In this document: in pieces, positions 22,605-31,215 of the stretch
How positions within the stretch are numbered: position 1 is the first letter of the stretch
Layout: every line of letters begins with the position of its first letter
Source of the DNA: JAZQUM01 sp045631305
GTDB lineage: Bacteria; Bacillota; Clostridia; Oscillospirales; Oscillospiraceae
Assembly (NCBI GenBank): GCA_045631305.1
Contig: JAZQUM010000006.1
Coordinates: forward strand, 1-42,953
Reading direction: 5' to 3'
DNA: 42,953 bases
The notes under the pieces: model-generated
The model's input: the letters and a program-made list of their open reading frames with translations, nothing else
Databases searched by the model: none
Told to the model about the DNA's origin: nothing
Program-made: the position numbers and the translations under genes

Positions 22605-24383
22605 ATGAGCAAAGGTACGATCAAAAAAGTAGCAGGTCCCCTTGTTATCGCCGAAGGCATGCGTAATGCCAACATGAGCGACGTGGTCCGCGTTTCCGAC
22701 CAGCGCCTCATCGGTGAGATCATTGAGATCCACGGCGACCTTGCCTCTATTCAGGTATATGAAGAAACCAGCGGTCTCGGCCCCGGTGCTCCTGTAGAAT
22801 CCACCGGTGTTCCCATGAGCGTGGAACTGGGCCCCGGCCTTATCAAGAGTATTTATGACGGCATCCAGCGCCCGCTGGAAAAGATCCTTGCCGTCAGCGG
22901 CACCAACAGCCTTGAGCGCGGTGTGGAAGTTCCCTCTCTGGACCGCGAAGCCAAGTGGCACTTTGTGCCTTGCGTAAATGTTGGTGACAAGGTAGAAGCA
23001 GGCGATGTCATCGGTACCGTGCAGGAAACCCCCAGCGTAGTGCACAAGATCCTTGTACCCGTGGGCGCAAAGGGCACCGTTGCCGCCATCTCTGAAGGTG
23101 ACTATACCGTGGAAGAACCCGTTGGTTCTCTCACCTCCGAAAGCGGCGCTTCCCTTGACCTTATCATGATGCAGAAGTGGCCCGTCCGTAAGGGCCGCCC
23201 CTATAAGCGCAAGCTGAGCCCCGACCGTCCCCTCATCACCGGTCAGCGCGTGGTAGACACTCTCTTCCCCCTGGCCAAGGGCGGTGTTGCCGCTGTACCC
23301 GGCCCCTTCGGTTCCGGTAAGACGGTGATCCAGCATCAGCTGGCCAAGTGGGCAGAAGCCGACATCGTGGTCTATATCGGCTGCGGCGAACGCGGCAACG
23401 AAATGACCGACGTACTCAATGAATTCCCCGCCCTGAAGGACCCCCAGACCGGCAACTCCCTGATGGAGCGCACCGTGCTGATTGCAAACACCTCGGATAT
23501 GCCCGTAGCCGCCCGTGAAGCCTCTATCTACACCGGCATCACCATCGCTGAATACTTCCGCGACATGGGCTATTCCGTAGCTCTCATGGCAGACTCCACC
23601 TCCCGCTGGGCAGAAGCACTGCGTGAAATGTCCGGCCGACTGGAAGAAATGCCCGGCGAAGAAGGCTATCCCGCTTACCTCGGCAGCCGCCTTGCTCAGT
23701 TCTATGAACGCGCAGGCCGCGTGCACACCCTGTGTTCCGAAGAACGCGAGGGCTCCCTCAGCGTCATTGGCGCTGTATCTCCTCCCGGCGGCGATATCTC
23801 CGAACCCGTAGCGCAGGCTACCCTTCGCATCGTGAAGGTATTCTGGGGCCTCGACAGCGCCCTTGCTTACAAGCGCCACTTCCCCGCCATCAACTGGCTC
23901 ACCAGCTACTCCCTCTATCAGGATACCCTTGCCGATTGGTTCAATGCCCAGGCAGATGATTGGATGGAACTGCGTGGCCGCATGATGGGTCTTCTGCAGG
24001 AAGAAGCCGAACTGGAAGAAATCGTAAAGCTGGTCGGTCAGGATGCTCTCTCCGCACCCGACCGTCTGAAGATGGAAGCCGCCCGCTCCATCCGCGAAGA
24101 CTTCCTCCACCAGAACTCCTTCCACGAAGTAGACACCTACACTCCCCTTACCAAGCAGTATCACATGATGCAACTGGTGATCGGTTACTATGACTCCTGC
24201 GCCGAAGCGCTGAATGCGGGTGTTTCCGTCAATGAACTGGTGAAGCTCCCCATCCGCGAACAGATCGGCCGCTATAAGTACACCGAAAACGAAAACATCG
24301 ACAGCGAATACGAAAAGATCACCGCAGAACTGGCCCGCCAGATCGCCGATCTTGCCGCTAAGAAGGAGGACTTCTATGCCTAA
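22605..24383 (+). CDS. ntpA: V-type ATPase catalytic subunit A
   Basis: Subunit A (592 residues) is the catalytic head subunit. The Walker A loop is GPFGSGKT (about 230-237), followed by the GCGERGNEMTDVLNEFP segment with the catalytic glutamate and the ALMADSTSRWAEALREMSGR Walker B region. The A-type non-homologous region of about 90 residues lies at ~110-200 (KWHFVPCVNVGDKVEAGDVI), which separates it from F-type beta. AGGTGAAATAAATCT precedes the ATG. It overlaps subunit B by eight bases. Confidence 0.98.
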   Translation: MSKGTIKKVAGPLVIAEGMRNANMSDVVRVSDQRLIGEIIEIHGDLASIQVYEETSGLGPGAPVESTGVPMSVELGPGLIKSIYDGIQRPLEKILAVSGTNSLERGVEVPSLDREAKWHFVPCVNVGDKVEAGDVIGTVQETPSVVHKILVPVGAKGTVAAISEGDYTVEEPVGSLTSESGASLDLIMMQKWPVRKGRPYKRKLSPDRPLITGQRVVDTLFPLAKGGVAAVPGPFGSGKTVIQHQLAKWAEADIVVYIGCGERGNEMTDVLNEFPALKDPQTGNSLMERTVLIANTSDMPVAAREASIYTGITIAEYFRDMGYSVALMADSTSRWAEALREMSGRLEEMPGEEGYPAYLGSRLAQFYERAGRVHTLCSEEREGSLSVIGAVSPPGGDISEPVAQATLRIVKVFWGLDSALAYKRHFPAINWLTSYSLYQDTLADWFNAQADDWMELRGRMMGLLQEEAELEEIVKLVGQDALSAPDRLKMEAARSIREDFLHQNSFHEVDTYTPLTKQYHMMQLVIGYYDSCAEALNAGVSVNELVKLPIREQIGRYKYTENENIDSEYEKITAELARQIADLAAKKEDFYA

Positions 24384-25749
24384 AGAATACAGGACGATCC
24401 AGGAAGTCGCAGGGCCTCTGATGCTGGTCCGCGGCGTGGAAAATGTAGTTTATAACGAGCTGGGCGAGATCGAACTGGCAAACGGCGAAAAGCGCCGCTG
24501 CAAGGTTCTCGAGATCGACGGCAGCAACGCGCTGGTGCAGCTTTTTGAAAGCGCCACCGGTATCAATCTGGAAAGCAGCAAGGTCCGCTTCCTTGGCCGC
24601 TGCATGGAACTGGGTGTGTCCGAAGACATGCTCTCCCGCGTGTTCGACGGCCTCGGCCGCCCCATTGACGGCGGTCCCGACATTCTCCCCGAGCAGCGCC
24701 GCGACATCAACGGCCTTCCCATGAATCCCGCTGCCCGCGCTTATCCTCAGGAATTTATTCAGACCGGTGTTTCCGCCATCGACGGTCTGAATACCCTGGT
24801 CCGCGGCCAGAAGCTGCCCATCTTCTCCGCTTCCGGTCTTCCCCACGCACAGCTGGCAGCCCAGATCGCCCGTCAGGCAAAGGTCCGCGGCAAGGACGAA
24901 AAGTTCGCCGTAGTCTTCGCCGCCATGGGTATCACCTTTGAAGAATCCAACTACTTTGTAGATTCCTTCAAGGAAACCGGCGCCATTGACCGCACCGTTC
25001 TTTTCATCAACCTGGCAAACGACCCTGCCGTTGAACGTATCGCAACTCCCCGCATGGCGCTGACTGCCGCAGAATATCTGGCCTTTGAAAAGGGCATGCA
25101 CGTGCTGGTCATCCTCACGGATATTACCAACTATGCAGACGCCCTGCGTGAAGTTTCCGCCGCCCGCAAGGAAGTTCCCGGGCGCCGCGGTTACCCCGGC
25201 TATATGTACACCGACCTTGCGCAGATGTATGAACGCGCAGGCCGCCAGCTGGGCAAGGATGGCTCCATCACCATGATCCCCATTCTCACCATGCCCGAAG
25301 ATGACAAGACTCATCCCATCCCCGACCTGACGGGTTATATCACCGAAGGTCAGATCATCCTCAGCCGTGAGCTTTATCGCAAGGGTGTAACTCCCCCCAT
25401 CGATGTAATGCCCTCCCTCTCCCGTCTGAAGGATAAAGGTATCGGTGTGGGTAAGACCCGCGAAGACCATGCCGACACCATGAACCAGCTCTTTGCCGCT
25501 TATTCCCGCGGTAAGGATGCAAAGGAACTTATGACCATTCTGGGCGAAGCTGCCCTCACCGATATTGACCTGCTTTATGCAAAGTTTGCCGAAGCCTTTG
25601 AAAAGGAATATGTTTCTCAGGGCTATAAGGCAGACCGCAGCATCGAAGAAACCCTGGATATCGGCTGGAAGCTCTTGCGCATGCTGCCTCGCAGCGAACT
25701 CAAGCGTATTAAGGATAGCTATCTCGACAAGTATTACGACGCCAAGTAA
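24376..25749 (+). CDS. ntpB: V-type ATPase regulatory subunit B
   Basis: Subunit B (457 residues) is the non-catalytic partner of A in the hexameric head. It lacks a Walker A P-loop; the matching region reads FSASGLPHAQLAAQIARQA. Other family marks are NDPAVERIATPRMALTAAEY, GRRGYPGYMYTDLAQMYERA and PSLSRLKDKGIG. I set the start at ATG 24376, since AAGGAGG lies a few bases ahead inside the end of subunit A; a longer frame from 24352 has no ribosome site. Confidence 0.97.
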   Translation: MPKEYRTIQEVAGPLMLVRGVENVVYNELGEIELANGEKRRCKVLEIDGSNALVQLFESATGINLESSKVRFLGRCMELGVSEDMLSRVFDGLGRPIDGGPDILPEQRRDINGLPMNPAARAYPQEFIQTGVSAIDGLNTLVRGQKLPIFSASGLPHAQLAAQIARQAKVRGKDEKFAVVFAAMGITFEESNYFVDSFKETGAIDRTVLFINLANDPAVERIATPRMALTAAEYLAFEKGMHVLVILTDITNYADALREVSAARKEVPGRRGYPGYMYTDLAQMYERAGRQLGKDGSITMIPILTMPEDDKTHPIPDLTGYITEGQIILSRELYRKGVTPPIDVMPSLSRLKDKGIGVGKTREDHADTMNQLFAAYSRGKDAKELMTILGEAALTDIDLLYAKFAEAFEKEYVSQGYKADRSIEETLDIGWKLLRMLPRSELKRIKDSYLDKYYDAK

Positions 25750-25763
25750 GGAGTTGATCCCCT

Positions 25764-26432
25764 ATGGCAAACACGCAAATCAATCCCACGCGGATGGAGC
25801 TTACCCGCCTTAAGCGCAAGCTGGTCACCGCCAAGCGCGGTCACAAGCTGCTTAAGGATAAGCGTGATGAGTTGATGCGTCAGTTTTTGAATCTGGTGCG
25901 GGAAAACCGCGAACTGCGTGAAAAGGTGGAAGCCCGCCTTGCCGAGGCCAACAAAAACTTTGTGCTGGCCCGTGCAGGTATGTCGCAGGAAGCGCTGAAT
26001 GTTGCCATGATGACCCCCAAGCAGGAAGTTTATCTTGATGTGGGCAGCCGCAACGTTATGAGCGTAGACATTCCCGTCTTTTCCTACAAGACCCGTACCT
26101 CCGATCCCAACGACATCTACTCCTACGGTTTTGCCTTCACCAGCTCTGATCTGGACGACGCGGTGAAAAGCCTTGCCGATCTCCTGCCCGACATGCTGCG
26201 CCTTGCCGAGGTGGAAAAAAGCTGCCAGATGATGGCCATCGAGATTGAAAAGACCCGCCGCCGCGTTAACGCACTGGAACACGTGATGATCCCTGAAACG
26301 CAGGCAACCATCAAATACATCACCATGAAGCTGGACGAAAACGAGCGAAGCTCTCAGGTCCGCCTCATGAAGGTGAAAGACATGATGCTGGAGCAGGCAC
26401 ACCGTTACAAAGAGCGCTCTGCCGCACAGTAA
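25764..26432 (+). CDS. ntpD: V-type ATPase subunit D (central shaft)
   Basis: Subunit D (222 residues) is the coiled-coil central shaft that rotates inside the A3B3 head. It opens with INPTRMELTRLKRKLVTAKR and GHKLLKDKRDELMRQFL, the standard D-family start, and ends with the second long helix (EIEKTRRRVNALEHVMIPET). AAGGAG precedes ATG 25764. It ends the operon, and a strong terminator follows at 26441. Confidence 0.95.
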   Translation: MANTQINPTRMELTRLKRKLVTAKRGHKLLKDKRDELMRQFLNLVRENRELREKVEARLAEANKNFVLARAGMSQEALNVAMMTPKQEVYLDVGSRNVMSVDIPVFSYKTRTSDPNDIYSYGFAFTSSDLDDAVKSLADLLPDMLRLAEVEKSCQMMAIEIEKTRRRVNALEHVMIPETQATIKYITMKLDENERSSQVRLMKVKDMMLEQAHRYKERSAAQ

Positions 26433-26440
26433 ATCCGCAT

Positions 26441-26477
26441 AAAAAAAGAGCATCGGCCAGAAGCCGATGCTCTTTTT
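26441..26477. terminator. Bidirectional terminator between ntpD and yeiH
   Basis: A 15-bp perfect stem (26443-26457 with 26463-26477, loop CAGAA) flanked by A and T tracts separates the convergent genes. Confidence 0.93.
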
Positions 26478-26487
26478 CTGTTATCAC

Positions 26488-27528
26488 TCATGCGGCCAGC
26501 ATGGTAAGCCAGCCGATTTTTTCCATACCAAATTCAACGCCCAGCACCGTGAAAATAATGAGAACCGTCAGGATCAATCCATAAACAATGGGCTTGAGAC
26601 CTGCCTTTTTCATATCCTTGAAGCTGGTATTGAGACCGATGGCAGCAAGGGCCACCACCATCAAAAACTTACTCAGGGACTTTGCATTTGCAGAAAGTTC
26701 TGCAGGAATAAGGCCCACACTATTGATCACAGCCAGCGCCACAAAGCCGAGGATAAACCAGGGGAACACGGAGGCCATTTTCACATTGCTGTGTACCTCG
26801 CCGCCGGATGCGGCCTTTCTCTTCAGCCGCACATTGATAAAGGCAAATACCAGCACCATGGGAATAATGGCAAGAGTACGGGTCAGCTTCACCATGGTGG
26901 CAAAGTCACCTGCCGCTTCGGAAAATGCGTAGCCTGCCGCTACCACGCCGGAAGTATCGTTCACTGCCGTGCCTGCCCAAAGACCGTAAGCCATATCGCT
27001 GAGTCCCAGCGCGCCGCCGATCAGGGGGAAGGCCACGATCATCACCATATCGAAAAGGAACACCGCAGACATGGCATATGCCACATCTCTGTCTTCTGCT
27101 TCAATGGTGGGCGCAACAGCCGCAATAGCACTGCCGCCGCAGATAGCAAGACCGCTGGAAATAAGTCCCGTTGCCTTCCAGTTAAGGCCCAAAGCTTTGC
27201 CCACAATACGGCCGATGCCAAAGCAGATCAAAAAGGTAAAGATCATGGCGCTGAGCGTCAGCTTGCCTACCTCCACAATGGTAGAAACACTCAAAGATGC
27301 GCCCAGAAGAATGATGGCAAATTTCAAAAGCTTCTTGGAGGTGAACTTCAACCCTTTTGCCACCTTTTCGGAGGGCTGGCGGAAAAGATTGATGATCATA
27401 CCCAGGAACATAGCGATCACAGCTGCGCTGATAATATGCACAGGGATCAGACTTTCAATACCCTTGGCCACAAAAGCCAGCGCAAAAGCCGCTGCCACAC
27501 CGGGAATCAATTCAGCATACTTCTTCAT
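26488..27528 (-). CDS. YeiH/UPF0324 family membrane protein (putative sulfate/sulfite exporter)
   Basis: The 346-residue protein has about ten membrane helices and matches the YeiH/Cons_hypoth698 family, annotated as a putative anion (sulfate or sulfite-derived) exporter. Signs are ELIPGVAAAFALAFVAKGIE, LGMIINLFRQPSEKVAKGL, SGLAICGGSAIAAVAPTIEA and GTAVNDTSGVVAAGYAFSE, the last being typical. I use ATG 27528; the ATG at 27540 touches AAAGGAG with no spacer. A LysR regulator is divergent and shares its promoter region, a pairing seen often for this family. Transport direction and substrate are not proven. Confidence 0.9.
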   Translation of the reverse strand: MKKYAELIPGVAAAFALAFVAKGIESLIPVHIISAAVIAMFLGMIINLFRQPSEKVAKGLKFTSKKLLKFAIILLGASLSVSTIVEVGKLTLSAMIFTFLICFGIGRIVGKALGLNWKATGLISSGLAICGGSAIAAVAPTIEAEDRDVAYAMSAVFLFDMVMIVAFPLIGGALGLSDMAYGLWAGTAVNDTSGVVAAGYAFSEAAGDFATMVKLTRTLAIIPMVLVFAFINVRLKRKAASGGEVHSNVKMASVFPWFILGFVALAVINSVGLIPAELSANAKSLSKFLMVVALAAIGLNTSFKDMKKAGLKPIVYGLILTVLIIFTVLGVEFGMEKIGWLTMLAA

Positions 27529-27563
27529 TTTTATACGCATCTCCTTTCACGGTAAGATTTACC

Positions 27564-27592
27564 TTGACTATAGTATAGTACCGCCGTATAAT
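27564..27592 (+). promoter_or_regulatory. Promoter of the lysR gene, overlapping the yeiH promoter
   Basis: TTGACT (27564-27569) and TATAAT (27587-27592) have a 17-base spacer. The opposite-strand promoter occupies 27572-27600, so the two -10 boxes lie within each other's spacer region. Confidence 0.85.
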
Positions 27593-27600
27593 TTAGTCAA
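27572..27600 (-). promoter_or_regulatory. Promoter of the YeiH-family gene
   Basis: On the minus strand TTGACT (27600-27595) and TATACT (27577-27572) have a 17-base spacer. It overlaps the lysR promoter almost entirely, so only one can be occupied at a time. Confidence 0.82.
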
Positions 27601-27602
27601 AT

Positions 27603-27624
27603 TATCAATTCAAATATATTGATA
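27603..27624. promoter_or_regulatory. Candidate LysR operator (inverted repeat)
   Basis: TATCAAT (27603-27609) and ATTGATA (27618-27624) are perfect 7-bp arms with an 8-base centre. It fits the dyad form of LysR binding sites and lies just upstream of the yeiH -35 and just downstream of the expected lysR transcription start. That placing suits activation of yeiH with repression of lysR. The regulator-site link is inferred. Confidence 0.55.
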
Positions 27625-27649
27625 TGATTTTCTTATCAGGAGGGAAGCC

Positions 27650-28510
27650 ATGCTGGACTATAGAGTAGAAACCTTTCTCACCCTGTGCGACACCATGAAT
27701 TACCATGTCGCAGCACAGAGGCTCTGCATCACGCAGCCCACTGTAACGCAGCACATCCAGTATCTGGAGCAGTATTACGAACAGAAGTTTTTCTCCTATG
27801 ACGGCCGCCGCCTTCACCTTACACCGCAAGGCCAATCCTTCCTGCGCTACGCGCACTCTGCCCGCTATCAGGCGCAGAAAATCTCCTCCTCCCTGTCTGA
27901 CTCTACTGACCGCGTACACCTATCTATCGGTGCTACCAAAACCATCGGTGAATTCGTTATCACCGATCAGGTCTGCTCGTACCTTTCTTCTCCACAAAAC
28001 ACCCTCTCCCTTGAAGTGAATAACACCGCCTACATTCTTTCCAAACTGGATCGCAGCGAACTGGACTTTGCCCTGATTGAAGGCTTTTTCGACCGCAACA
28101 AATACGCCTGCCGCCTCTACGAAAAAGCCGCTTTCATCGGCATCTGCCATAAGGATCATCCCTTTGCAGGAAAAACAGTTCCCATGGAAAACATCTGGGA
28201 ACAGGACCTTTTTTTGCGGGAAGAGGGCTCAGGTACCCGCAGTATTCTGCAGAATCTGCTGGACGTGGAAAACCGCTCCATCAGCAATTTTTCCCGTGTA
28301 ACGTATGTGGGCAACTTCGGTCTTATGGAAAACCTCATTGCCCGCCGTATGGGTATCACCTTTGCCTATGCAGCTGTACTGAACAAAAACGAGTCGTTGT
28401 CCTCTTTCACCGTAGCAGGCTGGGAAAATGTCAGTCGAGAGTTTAACTATGTTTACCTTCCCGATACCGATGCTTTGTCCCGCATTGAATTTTTTGACAG
28501 TTTCCGATAA
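27650..28510 (+). CDS. LysR family transcriptional regulator
   Basis: This 286-residue regulator has the N-terminal winged helix-turn-helix (NYHVAAQRLCITQPTVTQHI, about residues 15-34) and a periplasmic-binding-like effector domain from about residue 88. Its closest functional cue is the divergent YeiH-family gene, which it probably activates in response to a small anion or sulfur compound. AGGAGG precedes ATG 27650. A candidate operator dyad lies at 27603-27624 in its own leader. The effector cannot be read from sequence. Confidence 0.93.
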   Translation: MLDYRVETFLTLCDTMNYHVAAQRLCITQPTVTQHIQYLEQYYEQKFFSYDGRRLHLTPQGQSFLRYAHSARYQAQKISSSLSDSTDRVHLSIGATKTIGEFVITDQVCSYLSSPQNTLSLEVNNTAYILSKLDRSELDFALIEGFFDRNKYACRLYEKAAFIGICHKDHPFAGKTVPMENIWEQDLFLREEGSGTRSILQNLLDVENRSISNFSRVTYVGNFGLMENLIARRMGITFAYAAVLNKNESLSSFTVAGWENVSREFNYVYLPDTDALSRIEFFDSFR

Positions 28511-28540
28511 AAAAAGCCCGTCCTTCCGGACGGGCTTTTC
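28511..28540. terminator. Bidirectional terminator between lysR and nhaC-like gene
   Basis: AAAAGCCCGTCC (28512-28523) and GGACGGGCTTTT (28528-28539) form a 12-bp stem with loop TTCC, with A and T tracts on either side. Confidence 0.93.
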
Positions 28541-28549
28541 TATTGCATT

Positions 28550-29872
28550 TTACTTTGCCTTCTTCTTTTCGGGAATCACGAAAATGAAGAGCAGAGAGCT
28601 AAGGAGCAGAAGGTAGGGATAGTACAGATAGCGCATTACTTCAAATGCGGTGACAGACTGTTCCAGAACGGCAACAGCGGAGATAGCCAGCAGCATCTGC
28701 GCACCGTAAGGGATAACGCCCTGGAAGATGCAGGAGAAGGTATCCAGAATGGAAGCGCTCTTCTTGGGGGTAATATCGTAGGAAGTGGCCATTTCGCGAG
28801 CGATGGGACCTGCCATAACGATAGCTACGGTGTTGTTTGCGGTGGCAATATCCATAGCGCCTACCAGAAGACCCATACCAAGCTGACCGCCCTTGTTGCC
28901 CTTGAATACACGGCGGATACCGCACAACAGCGCATCAAAGCCGCCGTAAACACGGATGAGACCGCAGAGTGCAGAAACAAGGATGGTGACCATAATGGTT
29001 TCATACATACCGCTTACGCCGCTGCCCATATTGGCAAGCAGGTCGGTGGGAGCAGTAGCGCCGGTTGCCAGCATGATCACAGAACCGGAAACGATACCCA
29101 GCAGCAGAACCAGGAACACATTCATGCCGATGATGCCGCAAACCAGAACCAGCACATAGGGAATTACCTGCAGCAGGTTATATTCCTGCAAAATCACAGT
29201 ATCGGTTGCGCTGCTGCCGGAGAAGAGGATCAGCAGCAGAGTAGCAATTGCTGCGGGAAGCGCGATCTTGAAGTTAGCGCGGAACTTATCCTTCATTTCG
29301 CAGCCCTGGGTATTGCAGGCGGCAATGGTGGTGTCAGAAATGAAAGAAAGGTTATCGCCGAACATAGCGCCGCCCATGATGGTACCAACACACAGAGGCA
29401 GGTTGAAGCCGGAAGCCTGAGAAACAGCAACACCGATGGGAACGATCAAAGAGATAGTGCCGCAAGAAGTGCCCATTGCGGTGGACACGAAGCAGGAAAT
29501 GACAAAGAGCATGGCAACGGCATACTTGGCAGGCACCAGAGAAAGCAGGAAGTAAGCCACGCTTTCAGCGCTGCTGCGACCAACTACGCCAACGAAGATA
29601 CCGGCTGCCACGAAAATAAGGATCATAGTCATAATATCCTTATCGCCCACGCCGCGAGCCATGACAGAAAGCTTATCATTAAACTTCAGACCACGGTTCT
29701 GGAAGCAGGCAACTGTCAGCGCGATAGCAAAGGCCACCACGATGGGGATGTTGTAAAAGCCCATGTTCTGCTTGAGGCCGTATTCAAAATAAATACCGAG
29801 ACCCAGATAAATCACAAGGAACACGCCAATAGGCAAAAGCGCAATCGCTCCGCCCTTCTTCTGATTTTCCAT
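28550..29872 (-). CDS. Na+/H+ antiporter, NhaC family
   Basis: The 440-residue protein has about 11-12 membrane helices and NhaC-type motifs: STAMGTSCGTISLIVPIGVA, GAMFGDNLSFISDTTIAACN and DIATANNTVAIVMAGPIARE. The GDNLSFISDT segment carries acidic residues suited to Na+ and H+ exchange. Related subgroups exchange other cations or malate/lactate, so the substrate is a family inference. ATG 29872 follows AAGGAGG with a seven-base spacer; frames reaching further upstream start in the promoter. Its presence near a Na+-type V-ATPase suggests shared sodium circulation. Confidence 0.92.
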   Translation of the reverse strand: MENQKKGGAIALLPIGVFLVIYLGLGIYFEYGLKQNMGFYNIPIVVAFAIALTVACFQNRGLKFNDKLSVMARGVGDKDIMTMILIFVAAGIFVGVVGRSSAESVAYFLLSLVPAKYAVAMLFVISCFVSTAMGTSCGTISLIVPIGVAVSQASGFNLPLCVGTIMGGAMFGDNLSFISDTTIAACNTQGCEMKDKFRANFKIALPAAIATLLLILFSGSSATDTVILQEYNLLQVIPYVLVLVCGIIGMNVFLVLLLGIVSGSVIMLATGATAPTDLLANMGSGVSGMYETIMVTILVSALCGLIRVYGGFDALLCGIRRVFKGNKGGQLGMGLLVGAMDIATANNTVAIVMAGPIAREMATSYDITPKKSASILDTFSCIFQGVIPYGAQMLLAISAVAVLEQSVTAFEVMRYLYYPYLLLLSSLLFIFVIPEKKKAK

Positions 29873-29909
29873 ATTTTTCCTCCTTAAATACAGGTACTTA
29901 ACCTTGTAT

Positions 29910-29938
29910 AGTATAATAATTTTATCGAAAAAAGTCAA
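29910..29938 (-). promoter_or_regulatory. Promoter of the NhaC-family gene
   Basis: On the minus strand TTGACT (29938-29933) and TATACT (29915-29910) are 17 bases apart. Confidence 0.85.
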
Positions 29939-29981
29939 CTCTCCGCCGTCATAGCGTCCCCTTTCCTTTTGGATAGGAGCA

Positions 29982-29990
29982 TGATATAAT
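29982..29990 (+). promoter_or_regulatory. Extended -10 promoter of the SdpI-like gene
   Basis: TGATATAAT at 29982-29990 is an extended -10. The -35 region (TTTCCT, 29962-29967) is poor, as is common with extended -10 promoters. Confidence 0.6.
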
Positions 29991-30017
29991 AAAAAATAAT
30001 CAAAGGGGGTGATGCTC

Positions 30018-30401
30018 ATGTGGTTTTGGTGGTATCTTTTCTTTTGTTCGCTGCTGATTCCCGCAATCATGGTCTTCTTCGGCGCATACTTTTCCAAAAA
30101 AGCGCCGAAAAATATCAATTCCCTTTTTGGCTACCGCACCGCCCGCTCCATGAAAAACACAGCCACCTGGGTCTTTGCCCATCAATACGCAGGGAAGCTC
30201 TGGCTGCGGATGGGCCTTGTTCTCCTCCCCCTTTCTGCCGCTGTCATGCTTTTTTGCTATGGCAAAAGCGATGACCTCGTTAGTGCCTTTAATGTCGCGG
30301 TGATGCTGTCCCAGCTTCCCGTGATGATCTCCGTCATCTTTTTTACAGAACGGGCCTTGAAACGAAACTTTGATAAATACGGACAAAAAAAGGACGCTTA
30401 A
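30018..30401 (+). CDS. SdpI-family membrane protein
   Basis: The 127-residue protein has three predicted membrane helices and the SdpI C-terminal motif NSLFGYRTARSMKNTATWVFA followed by HQYAGKLW. In Bacillus subtilis SdpI gives immunity to the killing peptide SDP and also signals to SdpR, but small stand-alone SdpI-like proteins are common where no sdpABC exists, and none is seen here. ATG 30018 is chosen with AAAGGGGGT seven bases ahead; GTG 30009 and ATG 30012 are too close to that site. The stop lies inside the terminator hairpin. Confidence 0.85.
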   Translation: MWFWWYLFFCSLLIPAIMVFFGAYFSKKAPKNINSLFGYRTARSMKNTATWVFAHQYAGKLWLRMGLVLLPLSAAVMLFCYGKSDDLVSAFNVAVMLSQLPVMISVIFFTERALKRNFDKYGQKKDA

Positions 30402-30412
30402 GCGTCCTTTTT
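30385..30412. terminator. Bidirectional terminator between sdpI-like and PPTase genes
   Basis: AAAAGGACGC (30388-30397) and GCGTCCTTTT (30402-30411) form a perfect stem with loop TTAA, which contains the SdpI-like stop codon. Confidence 0.9.
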
Positions 30413-30415
30413 CTT

Positions 30416-31009
30416 TTACCAATATAATTCCTGAGGCGAAACGGTTCTTACCTCCACTTCGTCATTGCCGCACCAGGCAGCCGCTGCAGCATAACCGGGC
30501 AAAAGCTCTACATTCTGCCAATGCTCGCCCTCCAACGGCTCCATCTCGCTGCGCACCGCGCCAACACCACGGCCCCGGAGCTTTAAGCGGCTTTCAGCCA
30601 CAGTCCATTTCTGCCAGAACGCCTCTTCACCTTCGCATTCGCCGAAAAGCCCGCCGACGCGCGTTGGAACAGAGCGGATCTTTTCCACATCAACACCCAC
30701 AGGTGCCCACGCAGCCCCCGCCATAACCATGCCTTCTGCATGACTCAGGGCAATATGCGTAGTGACAAATTCCGGCAAAAAGGGCTTTCCCATGTCGCTT
30801 CTTGCAACGCGAGGCATCACTGCCATGCCGAACTCACAGAAAAGCAGATGTGCAAGCAGACTCCACGCGTAAAGGGATTCCACTTTTCTATCTTTATTTT
30901 CCAATGCATTAATTCTTTTTTGTTCTTCCCACGGAAGTCTTGCCAGCAGAATCTCCTCCCACTGTGCATCCAAATCCTTCAAAGGCATGGCATAGAGCAC
31001 AACAGCCAT
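30416..31009 (-). CDS. 4'-phosphopantetheinyl transferase superfamily protein (Sfp type)
   Basis: The 197-residue protein has the Sfp-type two-lobed pattern. The magnesium motif GVDVEKIR carries D107 and E109, and the second motif WTVAESRLKLRG carries W135, E139 and K143. Sfp-type enzymes move phosphopantetheine from CoA to carrier proteins. The lysine before the glutamate (K150 of Sfp, in WSMKES) is alanine here (A138), which could change CoA handling. No carrier-protein synthase is near, so it may serve the fatty-acid carrier or a distant pathway. I set the start at ATG 31009, which has AAGGAG upstream; ATG 31030 has none. Confidence 0.82.
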   Translation of the reverse strand: MAVVLYAMPLKDLDAQWEEILLARLPWEEQKRINALENKDRKVESLYAWSLLAHLLFCEFGMAVMPRVARSDMGKPFLPEFVTTHIALSHAEGMVMAGAAWAPVGVDVEKIRSVPTRVGGLFGECEGEEAFWQKWTVAESRLKLRGRGVGAVRSEMEPLEGEHWQNVELLPGYAAAAAWCGNDEVEVRTVSPQELYW

Positions 31010-31042
31010 AGCACACCTCTCCTTTTTCATTATTTCTCAGTA

Positions 31043-31071
31043 TTATAGCCCAGCAGAAAAAACAAGTCAAA
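31043..31071 (-). promoter_or_regulatory. Promoter of the PPTase gene
   Basis: On the minus strand TTGACT (31071-31066) and TATAAT (31048-31043) are 17 bases apart. The rest of the gap to dnaG (31072-31215) is very A/T-rich and has no clear second promoter that I can defend. Confidence 0.85.
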
Positions 31072-31215
31072 TTCCTCTTTCCAAACAAAAAAGCAAAATA
31101 ATCGAATAAATTTTAAATTTCTTTCACAAAAAAAGAGGAAAATTGAAATTTTATTCGTATATATGTTTATGTGGTTAAAATTTTTAGCCCAAACTGTAAA
31201 GAAAGGAGCCTTGTC

